Positions 34,760-47,037 of a stretch of DNA of 64,000 bases are shown here, in pieces; position 1 is the stretch's first letter, and every line of letters begins with the position of its first letter. The position numbers were made by a program, and so were the translations under genes. The notes below the pieces were generated by a model. That model searched no databases. It saw nothing but the letters and a program-made list of their open reading frames with translations, and was not told where the DNA came from. The stretch is from Chondrus crispus (taxonomy: Eukaryota; Rhodophyta; Florideophyceae; Gigartinales; Gigartinaceae): NCBI RefSeq assembly GCF_000350225.1, contig NW_005179026.1, positions 310,001 through 374,000 of the forward strand, given 5' to 3'.

Positions 34760-35953
34760 TGAAAGGAACCTCAAACAAGTTTGAAGAAGGGACATGTGTC
34801 GGCCGAACTATGTCTGGGACTTCGTCCCGTTCCTCGAGTTTGGAGAGGAAGGTAGTACCGGACGAGGAGGTAGTGGGAATTGTTTACAAGCCGACAGAAC
34901 CCGTACGGGTCAAGAAACTTTTGCGCAGAGGCAAGGACGACCCGCTGACAGAAGTCCGACGCCCCTGGTACAGGGTCAAGAGTAGGGAGTGTCCCGAGAA
35001 GATTCTAGTCCTTGCGAGGAAAAATTATAAGGTCTTCGCAGACATTGGACCGACGGTCGGGCTAATGAGCCGGGTATTGTCTGTGTTGGACACTGGCGCT
35101 GGCCCGAACCTGGTTCGGAAATCGGAACTTCCCGCAGGTCTGGAAACTCTGGTCTCCTTTTGGACCCACGCAGGACATCGGCGATGCCAATAACAGGCCG
35201 CTTCGCACCGTTGGTACGATCAAGATGCCTGTGAGGCTTGGAAGATTTGTGGCTACAGCCGAATTTACAGTATGCGAGAAACTCACCGTGTCGCTATTTC
35301 TAGACGCGGACTACTGTGATCGGATCGTAGAAGCTATTTACCCTCGGAGGAAGAAGGTGGAGTTGGTAGATTTTTCGGAGGTTTCGATTGGGCGGAAATT
35401 CTCACTGAGAAAAGGGAAACGGACTCTCGTTCAGGGAGAGGACGAGGAAGATGGAAAAGGGGAAAGGATATCCCCGAAGGTGAAAGGGGCTAAGGCCACG
35501 ACGATTGAACCAGGGGCGCAGCAAATAGTCAAATGTGTTTCAAAAAGAAACGGTCTCGTCGTGGTCCAGCCCTACTCGCCTCTGTACGACAAGCACGGGT
35601 TGCTGAGTTCAAAGGGGGTGGCTCAAGTGGAGCCTGACAGGCCATTTCGGTTATTAGTGGCGAACTTTGGACCGTACCCTGTCAGGTTTCAGAAGGGTCA
35701 AGTGGTAGCAGAGCTTCTACCCCACCCAAGGGCCCTGTTGGAAAGAGCACCACTACAATCGGAGAAGCGCTTGGACTTCAAAAGAGGACAGAAGAAAAAT
35801 TTATTAATTCTACCTCGCCGCGTAAAGGCGCCAGAAGAAGTACATCGTCGGAACGAGAACGCGAGGACCAGCTGGAGGAACGGTCGCGCGAGCTCTCTGC
35901 GACGGTGTCTACGAAGCCAGAACGACGGATCGAGCCCCCACCGCCGGACGTGA
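34633..35953 (+). pseudogene. Element C protease, overlapping gag in the -1 frame
   Basis: The frame lies -1 relative to gag and overlaps it at 34633-34759, consistent with programmed -1 frameshifting in the ancestor. It carries a Trp where B and D have UAG (EVRRPWYRVK), an intact LDTGAGPNLV active site near 35088, then a frameshift near 35160. The second half (LFLDADYCDRIVEAIYP) follows at 35225 in another frame and runs into the linker to RT. Confidence 0.85.
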
Positions 35954-37630
35954 AGGAACTCGACCTGAGCCACGTGCCGGACCGGCTGCGCGAAAGATTC
36001 CATCAGATGTTGAAGAAGTACTTACGCATGTGGGACGGGACTCTCGGAGAGATCAACACCACGGTCCATCGGATTGAGTTGACCCTAGAGACTCGCCCCA
36101 TCGCGCAAGCTCCGTACCGGGCCGGACTGAAGGCCCGAGAGATTGAAGAATTAGAAGTGCAGAAGATGTTGGAAGCAGAAGTTATTGAGCCGGCACAATC
36201 AGAGTGGGCATCGCCCGTATTGCTGGTTCCGAAACCGGATGGATTGATGCGCTTCTGCGTCGACTATCAGAAATTGAATGCAGTTACAGTTAGGGACACG
36301 TACCCGTTACTAAGGATGGACGAGTGTTTAGACTCGCTTGGTGACACCAAAGTTTTTTCGGCGACGGACGCCATTTCAGGATATTTGCAGATGCCAATTC
36401 CAGAGAATGACCGTGACAAGACGGCCTTTTCATGTCATTCTGGTTTATATCGATTTGCAAGAGTGCCCTTTGGGCTTACAAATGCGCTAGCGACGTTTCA
36501 GAGAGCAATGCATATGTTTCTCTCGCCTTTCCTTTGGGAAATCTTGCTTAGTCTATTTAGACGACATAATTATCTTCGGCAAGTCTTGGGAGGAGCACAT
36601 GATCCATGTTGACGAAATCTTCTCAGTTCTGGAGAAAGCAGGAGTCAAGCTGAAGCTGCGCAAGTGCGAATTTTTCGTCGAAAGAATCAAGTATCTACGG
36701 CATGTAGTCCGGCCCGGCACATTAGAAGTCGATGCGGCCCGCACTGCGGCCTTGCAACAGGTGAGGTACCCTCAAACAAAAACACCGCTGAGGATCTTTC
36801 TAGGCTTGTGTAACGTGTATCGAAGATTTGTCCTACAGTACGCGAAAATCGCGCATCCGCTAAACCAACGGCTGAAGAAGGGACAACCAGTCCAAATCGC
36901 GGAGTTGGACAAACCGTGCAAGGCAGCTTTCCATAAGCTCAAGGACGCCATTTTAGCACCACCAGTGCTGGCGTTATCAAGGAAGGACCTCCCGTATTCA
37001 GTGGACACCGATGCGAGCGATTATAAGATTGGGGACGCGCTTTTTCAAACGCATCCTAATGCACAGTGTAAACGCATCGGGTTCTTTTCGAGAACGATGG
37101 CTGCTGCCGAAAGGAATTGTTCTGTATCCGAAAAAGAATGTTTGGCAGTCATTTGGACCGGCCAGACCTTGAGACCGTATTTATACGGGGAGCACTTCAT
37201 AGCGCATACCGACCACTCTTTGTTGAGGTGGTTGATGAATGTAACGGACCCTAGAGGACGTTTTATCCGATGGAGGCTACGCCTCTCGGAATTTGATTTT
37301 GAGATCAAATACAAGAAAGGAAAAGTCAACACGCAAGCGGACGCGTTATCAAGATTGTTGACCAAGGGCGAAACTAGCAACGAAGTCGACGAGGAGATAC
37401 TATGTTTCATGGTGGAACAAGTGGAAGCCCTGGAGGACGAAGGCGAAGAATTTGAGCGGTTAGACGACCTCCTCGCTCTTAAACAGGGGCCGCCTCGGAT
37501 AGTCTCGATCAATTCCAAGTCACAGCTCCGGAGGAGCTTCTACGCGAGCAGGACGTCAACCCTTTCTGTATTCGAACTAAGGAGGAAATGGGAGAACGAA
37601 GTAGTTTACAACGGAGGCCGAGGAATTTGA
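35905..37630 (+). pseudogene. Element C RT and RNase H (broken)
   Basis: RT fingers and palm at 35905-36530 (SEWASPVLLVPKPDG, FCVDYQKLNAV). A one-base insertion before the catalytic VYLDD (near 36555) splits the frame. The rest of RT, its connection domain and RNase H (SVDTDASDYK, SEKECLAVIW, THTDHSLLRWL-type end) run at 36599-37500. Acidic residues of both domains are present. The frame ends at 37630 after another shift in the linker. Confidence 0.87.
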
Positions 37631-39156
37631 AGGAATTTTATGTCGAACCTCTGCGGAGTTCGTACAAGTGGTAATACCACAATCACTGAAGGACGGTGTC
37701 CTAGGGTTGAGCCACTATGCTAAATTAACACGGCACCCAGGAGGCAGGAAACTGTATAAGGCCTTGAGAGGATTGTTTTATTGGCCTACAATGGCGCTGG
37801 ATTGCTACGCGGTAGCCATGAATTGCGCGCATTGCGCGCGAGAATGAGTGAAGCTCAGGAAGAACGCGAAGGAGATGCAGCTGTTCACGCCGAATGCTCC
37901 ATTGGAATTTGTCGCGATTGATATACTCGGAGAGCTCATCACCACAAGTCGGGGCAACCGGTACATTTTAGTGATCAGCGACCGCTATTCAAAGTTGGTA
38001 TGAACCGTGCCGTTGAAGAAGATTTCCGCCGCGCACATTGCGCAGGCCTTTGTACACAACTGGGTTTTCATTTATGGACCCCCTGTGAAGCAGCTGTCCG
38101 ACAATGGGACGCAGTTCACAGCCAAGTACTTCCAGAATATTTGCAGAATTCTTGGCATCAGGAATGTTTTTACAACTACGTACCACCCACGTACGTGGTG
38201 ACGTTCGCCTACAACACACAAGTTCATCGAACTACGAACATCGCCCCATTTGAGCTGATATTAGCTCGGGCACCGAGAAGCCTTACGCTACAGGGGCAAC
38301 CTCATTTGGAACAATTTGGATCCCTGAGAGCCTATTATCTAGAATGGCAATCATGGTTGGAGAGTCTCATGAAGACCGTGGACAGGAGCTTACGCAAGGA
38401 ACAGGCGAGATATAAACAAAATTTCGATGCCAGACTTCGCAGGCCGAAGTACGACATACGGGTAGGGTCCTACGTGTTCCTTCGAAAGGAGCAAGGTACG
38501 GCTACGGAACCTAAACACAAATTGGCACAAGTGGCCACGGGTCCGTATGCAGTCAAACAGTCAGACAGGAATACGGTTTTCATCGCTATTGGTAATCAGA
38601 AGGAACGCGTTTCGCGAGTAGAACTGGCCCCAAGTCTGATGGAACAAGCGCCCACATCAGGTCTACATCAGGCCCTACAGTACCTAAGCGGACACGTGAC
38701 AGATCAAGGACGCGACGCGATGGCCCATCGCGTCTCGTCCTTGATTTGTCACGCTGTCACTCTCCGGAAGAGTGAGGACGACTTTTACGCGCGGGCGAGA
38801 CACAAGAGGCCGAGAAAAATTTGTTTAGTCGAAATCGGTCGGCGGAGATACCGCAAGATCTACAGCAGATAGTTAATTCTGAAGAGTTCGTGACATCGGA
38901 GTATCTTCAGAAGGGGGAAGAAAGTAACCCCGGACGCGAGGAAGAGGAGACGGACGCTGAGTACGTGATAGAGAAGATCATCGATCATGGGAATCAAGAT
39001 GAGGAATTGATCCTCAGAGTGGAATGGTATGGATATGGGACGAAGGACGCGACTTGGGAACCGGTTGCTCAATTACCGCACAGTGCCGTGGTGAAATATT
39101 TTCGAAGGAAGAAGTTACCGTTGCCGCCGCAAGGCGCACGTGCAAAAGCGGGGTGA
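37630..39156 (+). pseudogene. Element C integrase and chromodomain, catalytic Glu deleted
   Basis: The H2C2 finger (about 37700-37850) is followed by FVAIDILGEL and QLSDNGTQF (first two Asp). At about 38190 the sequence jumps from TTYHP to VTFAYNTQVH, an in-element deletion of roughly 100 bases that removes the segment containing the third catalytic residue, Glu. Integration activity is therefore impossible for this copy. A GPY motif (ATGPYAV) and a full chromodomain (YVIEKIIDHG, VEWYGYG, ATWEP) end at 39156. Confidence 0.87.
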
Positions 39157-42063
39157 GCCCCGTCGGGATGTTGTTGAGTTGGAATGGGGACTGTCAGAAG
39201 CGGCGCCAAGACAAGGAAGAAGGGTGCTCACAACAATTGGGACGTCAGAAAGTAAGGATATAGAGAGAGGAAGTGAGATAGGAATTTTGCCTTGACTGCT
39301 GCACATGTAGAGAGAGACGAACGCCGCCCTGTCAGGAAATGAGGAAGCCATTGTAGTCTCGGGTCGAGATATTGCGCAAATTATTTATGATCACGCGTTG
39401 CAGTGATGCGCACGCGAAGGAACGTTTTGGATCAGGGATCCGCACCCGTCCGTACTAATTTGAAAGGAAATTTTTATGAGGTTTTTCAGGAGTGGACAAA
39501 GGAGAAGTGTTGCGTGAGCGGTGCGTGAGCAGACGTGAGACACAGGAGATGTCGCGAAATTTTAATTCAGATCAAGAAGCGAAAGGAGTTGCTGCAGATT
39601 TTTTGGCACAAGCAACAGCCGACGATACAAACACCAAAGTCGATCGTGCTCAGTCCCTGTCAACAACCCGACCGACTAACGCTCCTCGAGTGGAGATGAA
39701 CGACTGTCGACGACAGACCCGTAGTCATAAGGACGGTGGCTCTGCGAGGCTGCAGTCTCTGCCCCGTCAGCACCGATCGACACCACGCGTACACCGAATA
39801 CTCCTTTTCATGACCGATTCGTGCCTCCCCTTCTTTTATTCTGTCCACTGAGCCACAAGGAGGCAAGGAGAACTACAACAGGACCAAGTGACGCTCGGCG
39901 AGCTTATTAGCGAAGAATCGTCGGTCACTTGTGACAACCAACAACGCAACTCTCACGTGTTTGTTCACCCTACGATTGATTCACCGCGCTGCTCCCCCTT
40001 CTTTCTCACCCCATGCGTTTAACACCTTCCAATATTTTTACCTCTCTGTTTCTCTCATCTTTTTATTTTCATTCTGTGGTCTTCATTCTTTTACCTCAAT
40101 CTTTTTTTGTGAAGGCTGGAACAGAAATCGCGCCTACGCGCAAGACCAGGAGAACCGAAAGGGAGGGAAGGACCCCGTGTTGAGGGGAAACAAGAAACTA
40201 CAATGTAGCATATAAGGGATCCTGCAGGAGAGGGGCGACGCGCTTGATAAAGCTTAGACCCACCGACGTCGCCAACGATCAGAAGGAGTCTCATGGCAAT
40301 GCTGATGGAAACGTCGATGACGGTTTAGTTACAAGGGGAAGCTACATGGAAATATGTCGTTTGGGACGTGACCGACGATCGCTGCAAACAAGCCTTCAGC
40401 TAAGCCCAACGAGCGTACCGCAGACGATCTGTTCTATGAATGTTGCGTTCGACGACCTCGCTTGTACCGCTGTCCACACCCGGCGTCGAATGCTGTACCT
40501 ACTCTCCTCTTTCATTCTCTCTCTTCCTACTGACCCCGATCGCTTCGTTTTTCGGTTTGTGGTTTTGGGATTTTCTCTCCTTTACCTTTCTACTGTACAC
40601 CTTCCTGTCGAGGGTGAAACCCGACTTCGCACCGCGACGCTAATCCCTCACCACACTTCGATGGCCGGTGCCGTCTTGAGACCATGGGTCTGTCGCAGGA
40701 GAAGGGAATTTGGAAAAAGCTAACTGCTTGTAAGTACCGCAGAAGGGAAGGGAAATTGGGCGACTGACTCTGGTCCGACGAGCCAGAAGTGTTCATAGAA
40801 GCCCCACGGAAGGTTTACCAAGAACAACATCAAGGAGCCCAAGTAGTGAAACAAAGACTGCCGAGCAGTCCGCTGCCGAGGACAGAGCCTAGGGACGATT
40901 CCCACTCGGTTTTAAAAATTGTTCCTCATCCCCTTGACGACGGCACGGTCCCGTCAATATTGTTTATCTCTATTGTGTAACTGATCTCTAAGCTGTCGAT
41001 CACGGACGTGAAATGTCGCCAAACGATCCTTGAGGGTCAAGGAGGTGAAATCGGATCCGGTGGATGGCAATGGAGGAGCGTGAAGCTTATTGCTTGAGAT
41101 CCGCCCGCACGAATGTGTACTCGATTCATGGGCGCTCCATCGTACAAGCCCTTGACCATAACCGATGCGTGAGAACTCGTATTCCTTCTAATTTATTTTG
41201 ACAAGGAGAGTTTGTGAAATCGCCAGGGGCAAACTACGTGATAACCCGCCCGGCATTTTGTCGAAGAAATTGTCCGATCATGCCTCGTTCGCAACAGTGT
41301 ATAGATGTGTTTTCTTTTGACCTTAATAGAGGGGCGGGGAACACTGTTCACTACCCTCGATGGGAATTGCCGGAGAAAATGTAACAATTACCCTGGGCAT
41401 GTACACGTATATACATAGCTATTCCACCGATTCGTCTTGCATGACGCTGCAGTCGGAGACGAAGACATACGCTTTTTCAAGAGCGTACAGCAGAACGATG
41501 CGAGATTTATTTTTAAGAAAGCGACTTGCTCAAGACAACCGCAATGAACTCAGGAAAATCCCCTGACCTGTATCCGCTCCCATATGGGAATTGGACTAAT
41601 TCTCCCGTATCAATCAGTGCGCGCTGATCTCTAGCCGTTAGGCCTCAACGAGGGAATTGATCGAAACTAACCGCGCAGAGAAAAGGAAAACATTTGTGTA
41701 CACGAATTTTGCGTATCCTTCGGAACGAACGAGAAGTGAGGTTGTCATCCGACCTTTGAGAGACCGTGCAGTAAGGAGTCCCGAGGACAGTTTAACGACG
41801 TCATTCTAGAAATGGAAAAGTCGCGGGTCGCGATGGACGAAGACGAGGAATTCGAAAGAGCAGAAGAGAAGGACAAGAGGAGGAAGTTGGCAATGAGTAC
41901 ATGCGACCGCGGTAACGGGAGGCATGAGAAAAGAGGAGTAAAGTGAGGAAGGAAAGGGCACGCAGGAGGATATGGTTTAATTGTCTAAGGTGTGAGGATG
42001 ACGTCGCTAATATAGCGTCACCCCGACGACGCGTTACCTCATGAGCTGGAGGTCGAGGGCAAA
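39157..42063 (+). other. Element C 3' region, non-coding
   Basis: About 2.9 kb between the chromodomain stop and the end of the antisense gene. There is a pyrimidine-rich run at about 39980-40110, as in the other elements, and AGGAGGAAGTTG words near 41878 shared with G. Open frames here are not shared with B, G or D, so I do not call genes. Confidence 0.65.
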
Positions 42064-43976
42064 TTACGGAGGCGACTCACGGAAAGATTTACCATCCGGA
42101 AGAGACGTGAGTAGTCGAGCGAGGATCCTGAGGTCCTCCCACGAAGCCTCTTTGATGGCTTCCGTCGCCACGCCATGAGCCCACAGGAGGGAAGCGTACA
42201 CCCCCGAAGTAGGACAAGGTTTTTTAGATTTTTTGTGTGAAGGAGAAGTCTCCTCACGCGACGCGGGTTTGAGGTCACGTTTTGGAGAGAGGAGATAAGG
42301 GGCTGGTTCCCCACCGCTTTTGAGAATTGCACGGACAGACAGGCTCTCAGTGGCCTCTGGCCTTGGAGACCTCACCTCCAATGAAGACGGCGGGGCGAGA
42401 GCTCGTGCGGGGAGAGATGGAGGAGGATGGACAAGCTGGGACCTCAAGTGAATTGACGGCACAACTGGGAAGACTGGCTGCACAATGGAGGTTGAGGGAG
42501 CTGCGAGTGCTACAGGAGGCGTAGCGGGAGTGACGCGAGGACGCGGAGACGAAGGTGGTGATGGCCTGTGCAGATATTGGAGACTCGGGGGTCTGTGGGT
42601 ACAACCAGTTCGGTGACGGAGAGAGGAATCTGATTCCCAAATCGGCGGCTCAGCTGAGCCTCTGCCGCTGAACACAGTGATCCTGACCACGTGTTGAACC
42701 AGGCGAAATCGCCTGCCGCACAGTGAGTCCGTCCGGGGGAGAATGATGGGCGTTGGTGCGTGAAGGAGCGGGAAGAATTTTGACGCTGGATCGCGTCCCA
42801 GTTCACGCTCTCTATTTTGTCGAGCAGCGAATGGAAATCGCTATCAACATCCGTACCGCCCGGAAGGACTGTGAAATAGAACAATCTGATGAGTTCGATG
42901 AGTTTGGGAGGCAGAAAGGAAAGACGCCAGCAGTCATAGGTTTCCCAAAGTAATGTCTCTGCCACTTTAACACACCGTTCGTTGAGGAATACGACCCAAA
43001 GCCCGTGCCGCGGATCGCAAGGATACCTTCCGTAATAAGTGAGCACTGGACCAAGCTCCGCTCAAAAACCCTGACACACTTCGAACTGTCCCCACCAGGA
43101 AGGGATTTTTGATAACGATTTGTGTAATGGTCTCGCGCAATTTGTCGGGCCTCTAGCATGTGGCATGCTACGAAGTAGCCGGTGTCCGAACGGAGACGAC
43201 GCTCCGCTCGTACAGTATGTTGGAAGAAGGGATGGTTCCCGCGTTTGAGGTCACGAGAATTTTCCGGAATGATGGCTCGCGCCCAGAACATCGCTTCGTT
43301 GGTGGCAGTCCGTTGGTTATACCAAAGGCAATTTGCCTCTCTTACGGGATCCTCGGCGGCCCAGTTGATCATGATGTCTTAATAAGACCGCTCCTCTTCT
43401 GTGCGGTACCGCCAGGTGTCACAAAAATAACTGGCAGGTATGAGACCGTCGGTCAGTGGTAATTCGAGGCGATCGCAGACAGCGGACATAAACCGCGCGG
43501 AGAGTGCATGACGGCCATGAGCGGAGGAGCCGCGCAAAATAGAAAGGAAGAACCGCGATGCGGGCTCGCCAATAGTACGAATGGATGGTCATAAGGCGGA
43601 GGTGACCCGGTAATATCCCAGCGCCATCAGCAAATTTATTTTCGATATTCACGGTGTCGCGAACGCCAAGATCGCAGAACCAAGGCGCAGTCGCGAACAA
43701 GAGGGGATGCTCACGCATGGATTTTTCGTGTAGTTCTGCAAGGGAGGAGTAGCGAAGAGGAGAAGGTTTAATTTGGGGAGTGGGTTGGAAAATCGGTCGC
43801 GAAGGAGCATCATCCCGGGAAAGTCGAGGAACGGAAGGAAAACCACCGAAAGCTCGAGGTTGGGAAGGGTGGCAAGCTCGGGAGGGGTGGGCAACTCTAA
43901 GGCGCTTGCGGGTAACATTCTCGCCCGCGCGCCTCAGCGATACAGGAGGTTTGGGGTTCGTCTTGTCCTTGCCCAT
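42064..43976 (-). pseudogene. Element C antisense gene (aORF), full length but frameshifted
   Basis: Minus strand, opposite to gag-pol. It starts at ATG 43976 with GKDKTNP, 103 bases from the 3' LTR. Following it needs at least three frame changes. The segments are a Pro/Arg-rich N-terminal region, LLFATAPWFCDLGVRD, ADGAGILPGHL, GDPVREANCLWYNQ and AMFWARAIIPEN (about 43290-43370), a YGRYPCDPRHGLWVVFL-type segment near 43040-42980, a Pro-rich stretch and a conserved C-terminus (ASWEDLRILARLL to the stop at 42064). D's copy has the same segments in the same order and ends at the equivalent stop. No catalytic motif, signal peptide or membrane span is visible. Function unknown. Confidence 0.82.
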
Positions 43977-44066
43977 GGTGACCGTAGGTCAGGAGAAAGC
44001 TGAAAAAGAGTCGAGATGGAAAATGCAGTTGGAGATCCAGGAGCGAAGCAGATGTGCAAGGACGCT

Positions 44067-44079
44067 CAGGAGGGGGATA
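44067..44079 (+). other. Polypurine tract, element C
   Basis: CAGGAGGGGGATA directly before the 3' LTR on the plus strand. The same tract precedes the 3' LTRs of D, F and G. It fixes the element's direction and shows that the neighbouring ORF is antisense. Confidence 0.8.
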
Positions 44080-45057
44080 AATAGTGCAATAAGGGGTTGC
44101 ACAAGGGGGTGAAGGGAAATGAAACTAAGTTGGAATGTGAATACTGTAGTCTGGGATTGGGGGACACACGTGTGAATATTTGCACAGTTTTTATTTTAAT
44201 TATTAATTTTATTTAGTTAATTAGTCAGTATTAATTTGGCTGACACTAGATTAGATCTAGGATCTAGCGCCGCGAGCTACTGTAGTGGCTCCGGCGGGGC
44301 GATATATACCTTAGCCCGGTGACCACCAAGTCAGTAAAGGTAACCCGAGTTGCCGGAGTTGAATGTCGCCTTGGTCGAAGTCGGTCTCTACCAAGACGCT
44401 CCGTTTTACGTAAGCCTACGGCATCCTTCAGCGCTAGGGGGTCCCCTTTCTTCTTCCTTTATTTCCCTATCTTTTATTTCCCTATCCTAATTTCGCTTAT
44501 TCCTGAGTTAGCCCCACCTTTTAGGATTGCGATCTGCAACGTGATGTCATTAGCCATTGGGCTTCTGTGTTGTTGCATCAGTGGTGCTTTTCTCAGAGTT
44601 CGTTCGATCGGAATATAGTTGCGACCGATCGGGTGTTGGTACTTTTCCATCAGGCAGTACGACGATGTAGCGCTGCTACGTTTTCTTCTTTCCCGACGGG
44701 CTACGTTGTGACGTCCCCGTCGAAGACCTTATCAAGGGTATGAGGTATCAAGGCGCTCCACGAGCATTGGATTTACGACCCAGCCGGTTCAGTCTGCCTA
44801 CACACCCGCATTCGTCGAGCATTTGCCTTTTCAAGTCTTTACTACACCTATAATCCCGGGCCAGGCTTTTCTTCCTTTGCCCCCCCCTTTAGGGATTCGA
44901 GCTATCGCGTTCCGCAGGCCCGCATAAATAGAAAAGGAGCTCCGAACACTCCGTGGCATTGCGCCGCCGGCTGCTATGGTTGTTTCGTTTGTTTGTTTGT
45001 TTTCGGCCGGGAGGGTCTTCGACCTTGCCCACTGTCTACCAGGCGCATTGCACCACA
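44080..45057 (+). repeat. Element C 3' LTR (978 bp)
   Basis: The first two bases are AA instead of TG; the end is TTGCACCACA. Contains CACACGTGTG (44165-44174), an AGATCTAGGATCTAG cluster near 44254, TATATA at 44303-44308, and the family-2 body. Followed by GCATC, the right copy of the target duplication. The hairpin found in other copies (near 44910) has lost pairing here. Confidence 0.92.
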
Positions 45058-45535
45058 GCATCGCATCAAACTCACCTCCCAGCGCCAAGCCGTTTCGATG
45101 TCAGCCATATCGAGCTGGTCCCTGCGCCCGTGAGGCAGAACAAGAGTTGGTTGACGAGATGTTAGCCGGCTGGGTGATCTGCCGGTCCAAGTCTGAATGG
45201 GCGTCCCCTGTCGTGCTCATCCCAAAATCAGATGGGAGCCTCCGCTTCTGCGTCGATTATCGACGTCTGAATGCGCTGACCGTGCGAGACACGTATCCAA
45301 TCCCTCGCATGGACGAATGCCTTGCTTCTCTCGGCGAAACCAGGGGGTTCCCACCCTTGATTGCAACTCCGGTTGCCAGCAAATACCAGTCGCCGAGTAG
45401 GATCGTTCGAAAACCACTTTACATGTCATGCGGGTACGTATCAATTCAACCGTTACGGTCATCGTATGCCGCATACGGTATGCCTTTCGAGTGGATGAAC
45501 GCCCCGGCAACTTTTCAACGTATGTGAGATGTCTT
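45058..45535 (+). pseudogene. Element E RT fragment (continues from 32446, cut by element F)
   Basis: Resumes E's RT after the duplicated GCATC: PYRAGPCAREAEQELVDEM, SEWASPVVLIPKSDGSLRFCVDYRRLN, TYPIPRMDECLASLG, then frameshifts in the TLDCNSG region and NAPATFQRM with a TGA after it. It stops before the catalytic YLDD, because element F's LTR begins at 45536. The rest must lie beyond F's other end, outside the window. Confidence 0.87.
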
Positions 45536-45888
45536 TGTATTGCAATGTGCCTGGCAGGCCGCGAACACAGTCCGACGGTCAAACAAAAAGAAGAAAAACA
45601 GCAACAGAAACAACCAGTGCCGATGGTGCGCTACGGAGCGTTCGAGACTCCCTTTCCCCTTGTGTGGGCTTCCGGCCCACGGTAGCTCAACTCCGACGGG
45701 GGGGTGAGGAAAGATGCCCGGCCCGGGAAGATAGTGGTAGTAGAGATTTCCGAAGACTTGAGTGCTCGGCGAGTGCGGGTTGGGCTTGTCTACGAGAATG
45801 TAACTGCGGTTCGCTGTGTTGTAAGGCCAATGCTCGACAAGCGTCTTCAGCACCTTGCGTATAATTCAAGGTCTTCGACGGAGGCTTG
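45536..45888 (-). repeat. Element F 3' LTR, first part (split by element D)
   Basis: Begins TGTATTGCAATG against element E's RT. It continues as a family-2 LTR of the D subtype to GGCTTG at 45888, where D is inserted. The other part is 60638-61325. Together they make about 1041 bases, almost the length of D's LTRs (1043), which confirms that they are one LTR. Confidence 0.9.
45884..45888 (-). other. Target site duplication GCTTG, left copy (element D)
   Basis: GCTTG sits just before D's first LTR base and again just after its last (60633-60637). An uninterrupted LTR at 59940 reads GGGGCTTGCTCAGC across the same point, showing the original target. Confidence 0.92.
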
Positions 45889-46931
45889 TGTAGTGCAATG
45901 TGCCTTGCAGGCCGCGAACACAGTCCGACGGTCAAACAGAAAGACGAAAAACAACAACAGCAACAACCACTGCCGATGGCACGCGCTACGGAGCGTTCGA
46001 GACTCCCTTTCCCTTTTTGTGGGCTTGCGGCCCACGGTAGCTCAACTCCGAGGGGGGGGGTTTAAGGAAAGATGCCCGGCCCGGGAAGAAAATGGTGGTA
46101 AAGACTTGCGAAGACTTGAGCGCTCGACGAGTGCGGGTTGGGCTTGTCTACATGTAACCGCGGTTCGCTGGGTTGTAAGGCCAATGCTCGACGAGCGTCT
46201 TCAGCACCTTGGGTATAATTCAAGGTCTTCGACGGGGGCTTGCTCAGCACTACCCGACGGGATCGTAACCGTGTAGCAGCGCTACTACCGACGTGTTGCC
46301 CGATGGCCAAAAACACCCTCACCAGCCCGATCGCAATCGCGATAGGTGGTACCAACTCTGTCTTATACAGTAAGACCTTCGACGGAGGCGTCGTTGCAAC
46401 AGCCTTCCGACGGAACTTGAAACAGTAGCAGCGCTACACAACGTGTTGCGCGATGGCTAAAACACCTACATCGGATCGGTCGCAACCAACTCCAGTGGAA
46501 CCAACACAATTACGGGAAAAATAGAGATAGAGGTAGAAATGAATAGGGAAATAAAGGAAAAAGAAAAAGGGAACCCCCGAGCGCAAAGGATAACGTAATC
46601 TGTGGTAAAAGGGAGCGTCTTGGTAGAGACGGACTTCGACCAAGACGACATTCAACTCTGGCAACTCTGGTTACCTTTACTGACTTGGTGGTCAGAGGGC
46701 TAAGGTATATATCGCCCCGCCGGAGTCACTACAGTAGCTCGCGGCGCTAGATCCTAGATCTAATCTAGTGTCATCAAAATTAATGCCAACTAATTAACTA
46801 TATAAAATAAAATAATTAAAAATTAAAACTGTGCAATTATTGACACGTGTGTTCGCCAACCCGGACTACTTTTCATATCCAAATATTTTCCTTTCTTTTC
46901 ACCCCCCTTTCTAGGCGCGTATTGCACTCCA
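45889..46931 (-). repeat. Element D 3' LTR (1043 bp)
   Basis: Runs from TGTAGTGCAATG to TTGCACTCCA on the plus strand. TATATAT at 46706-46712 and ACACGTGT at 46843-46850 are at the same places as in the 5' LTR. A GTGGGC...GCCCAC hairpin lies near 46019. The high-coordinate end is followed by the purine tract complement. Confidence 0.94.
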
Positions 46932-46944
46932 TATCCCCCTTCTG
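46932..46944 (-). other. Polypurine tract, element D
   Basis: Minus strand CAGAAGGGGGATA directly before the 3' LTR. This is nearly the same as in C and G. Confidence 0.8.
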
Positions 46945-47037
46945 AGCGTCCTTGCACATCGGCTACACTCCTTGATCTCCAACTCTTTCTTCTCTTCTCG
47001 ACCCCCTACTTTTCCATTCCTGACCGACGGTCTCCGC

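Larger units (their letters stand above)
32447..45057 (+). mobile_element. Element C: family-2 Ty3/gypsy element, 12.6 kb, with antisense gene
   Basis: Both ends are defined by a 5-bp duplication GCATC. Order on the plus strand: 171-bp LTR stub, gag (N-terminus deleted), protease, RT, RNase H, integrase, chromodomain, 3-kb non-coding region, antisense gene (minus strand), purine tract, 978-bp LTR. Coding parts have many frameshifts, yet the 171 bases common to both LTRs differ at only about four positions. Confidence 0.92.

Noticed and set aside
45536-46931. Tandem pair of LTRs from one element
   Set aside because: The first is only 353 bp and its remainder lies at 60638-61325. A target duplication shows that D is inserted within it.
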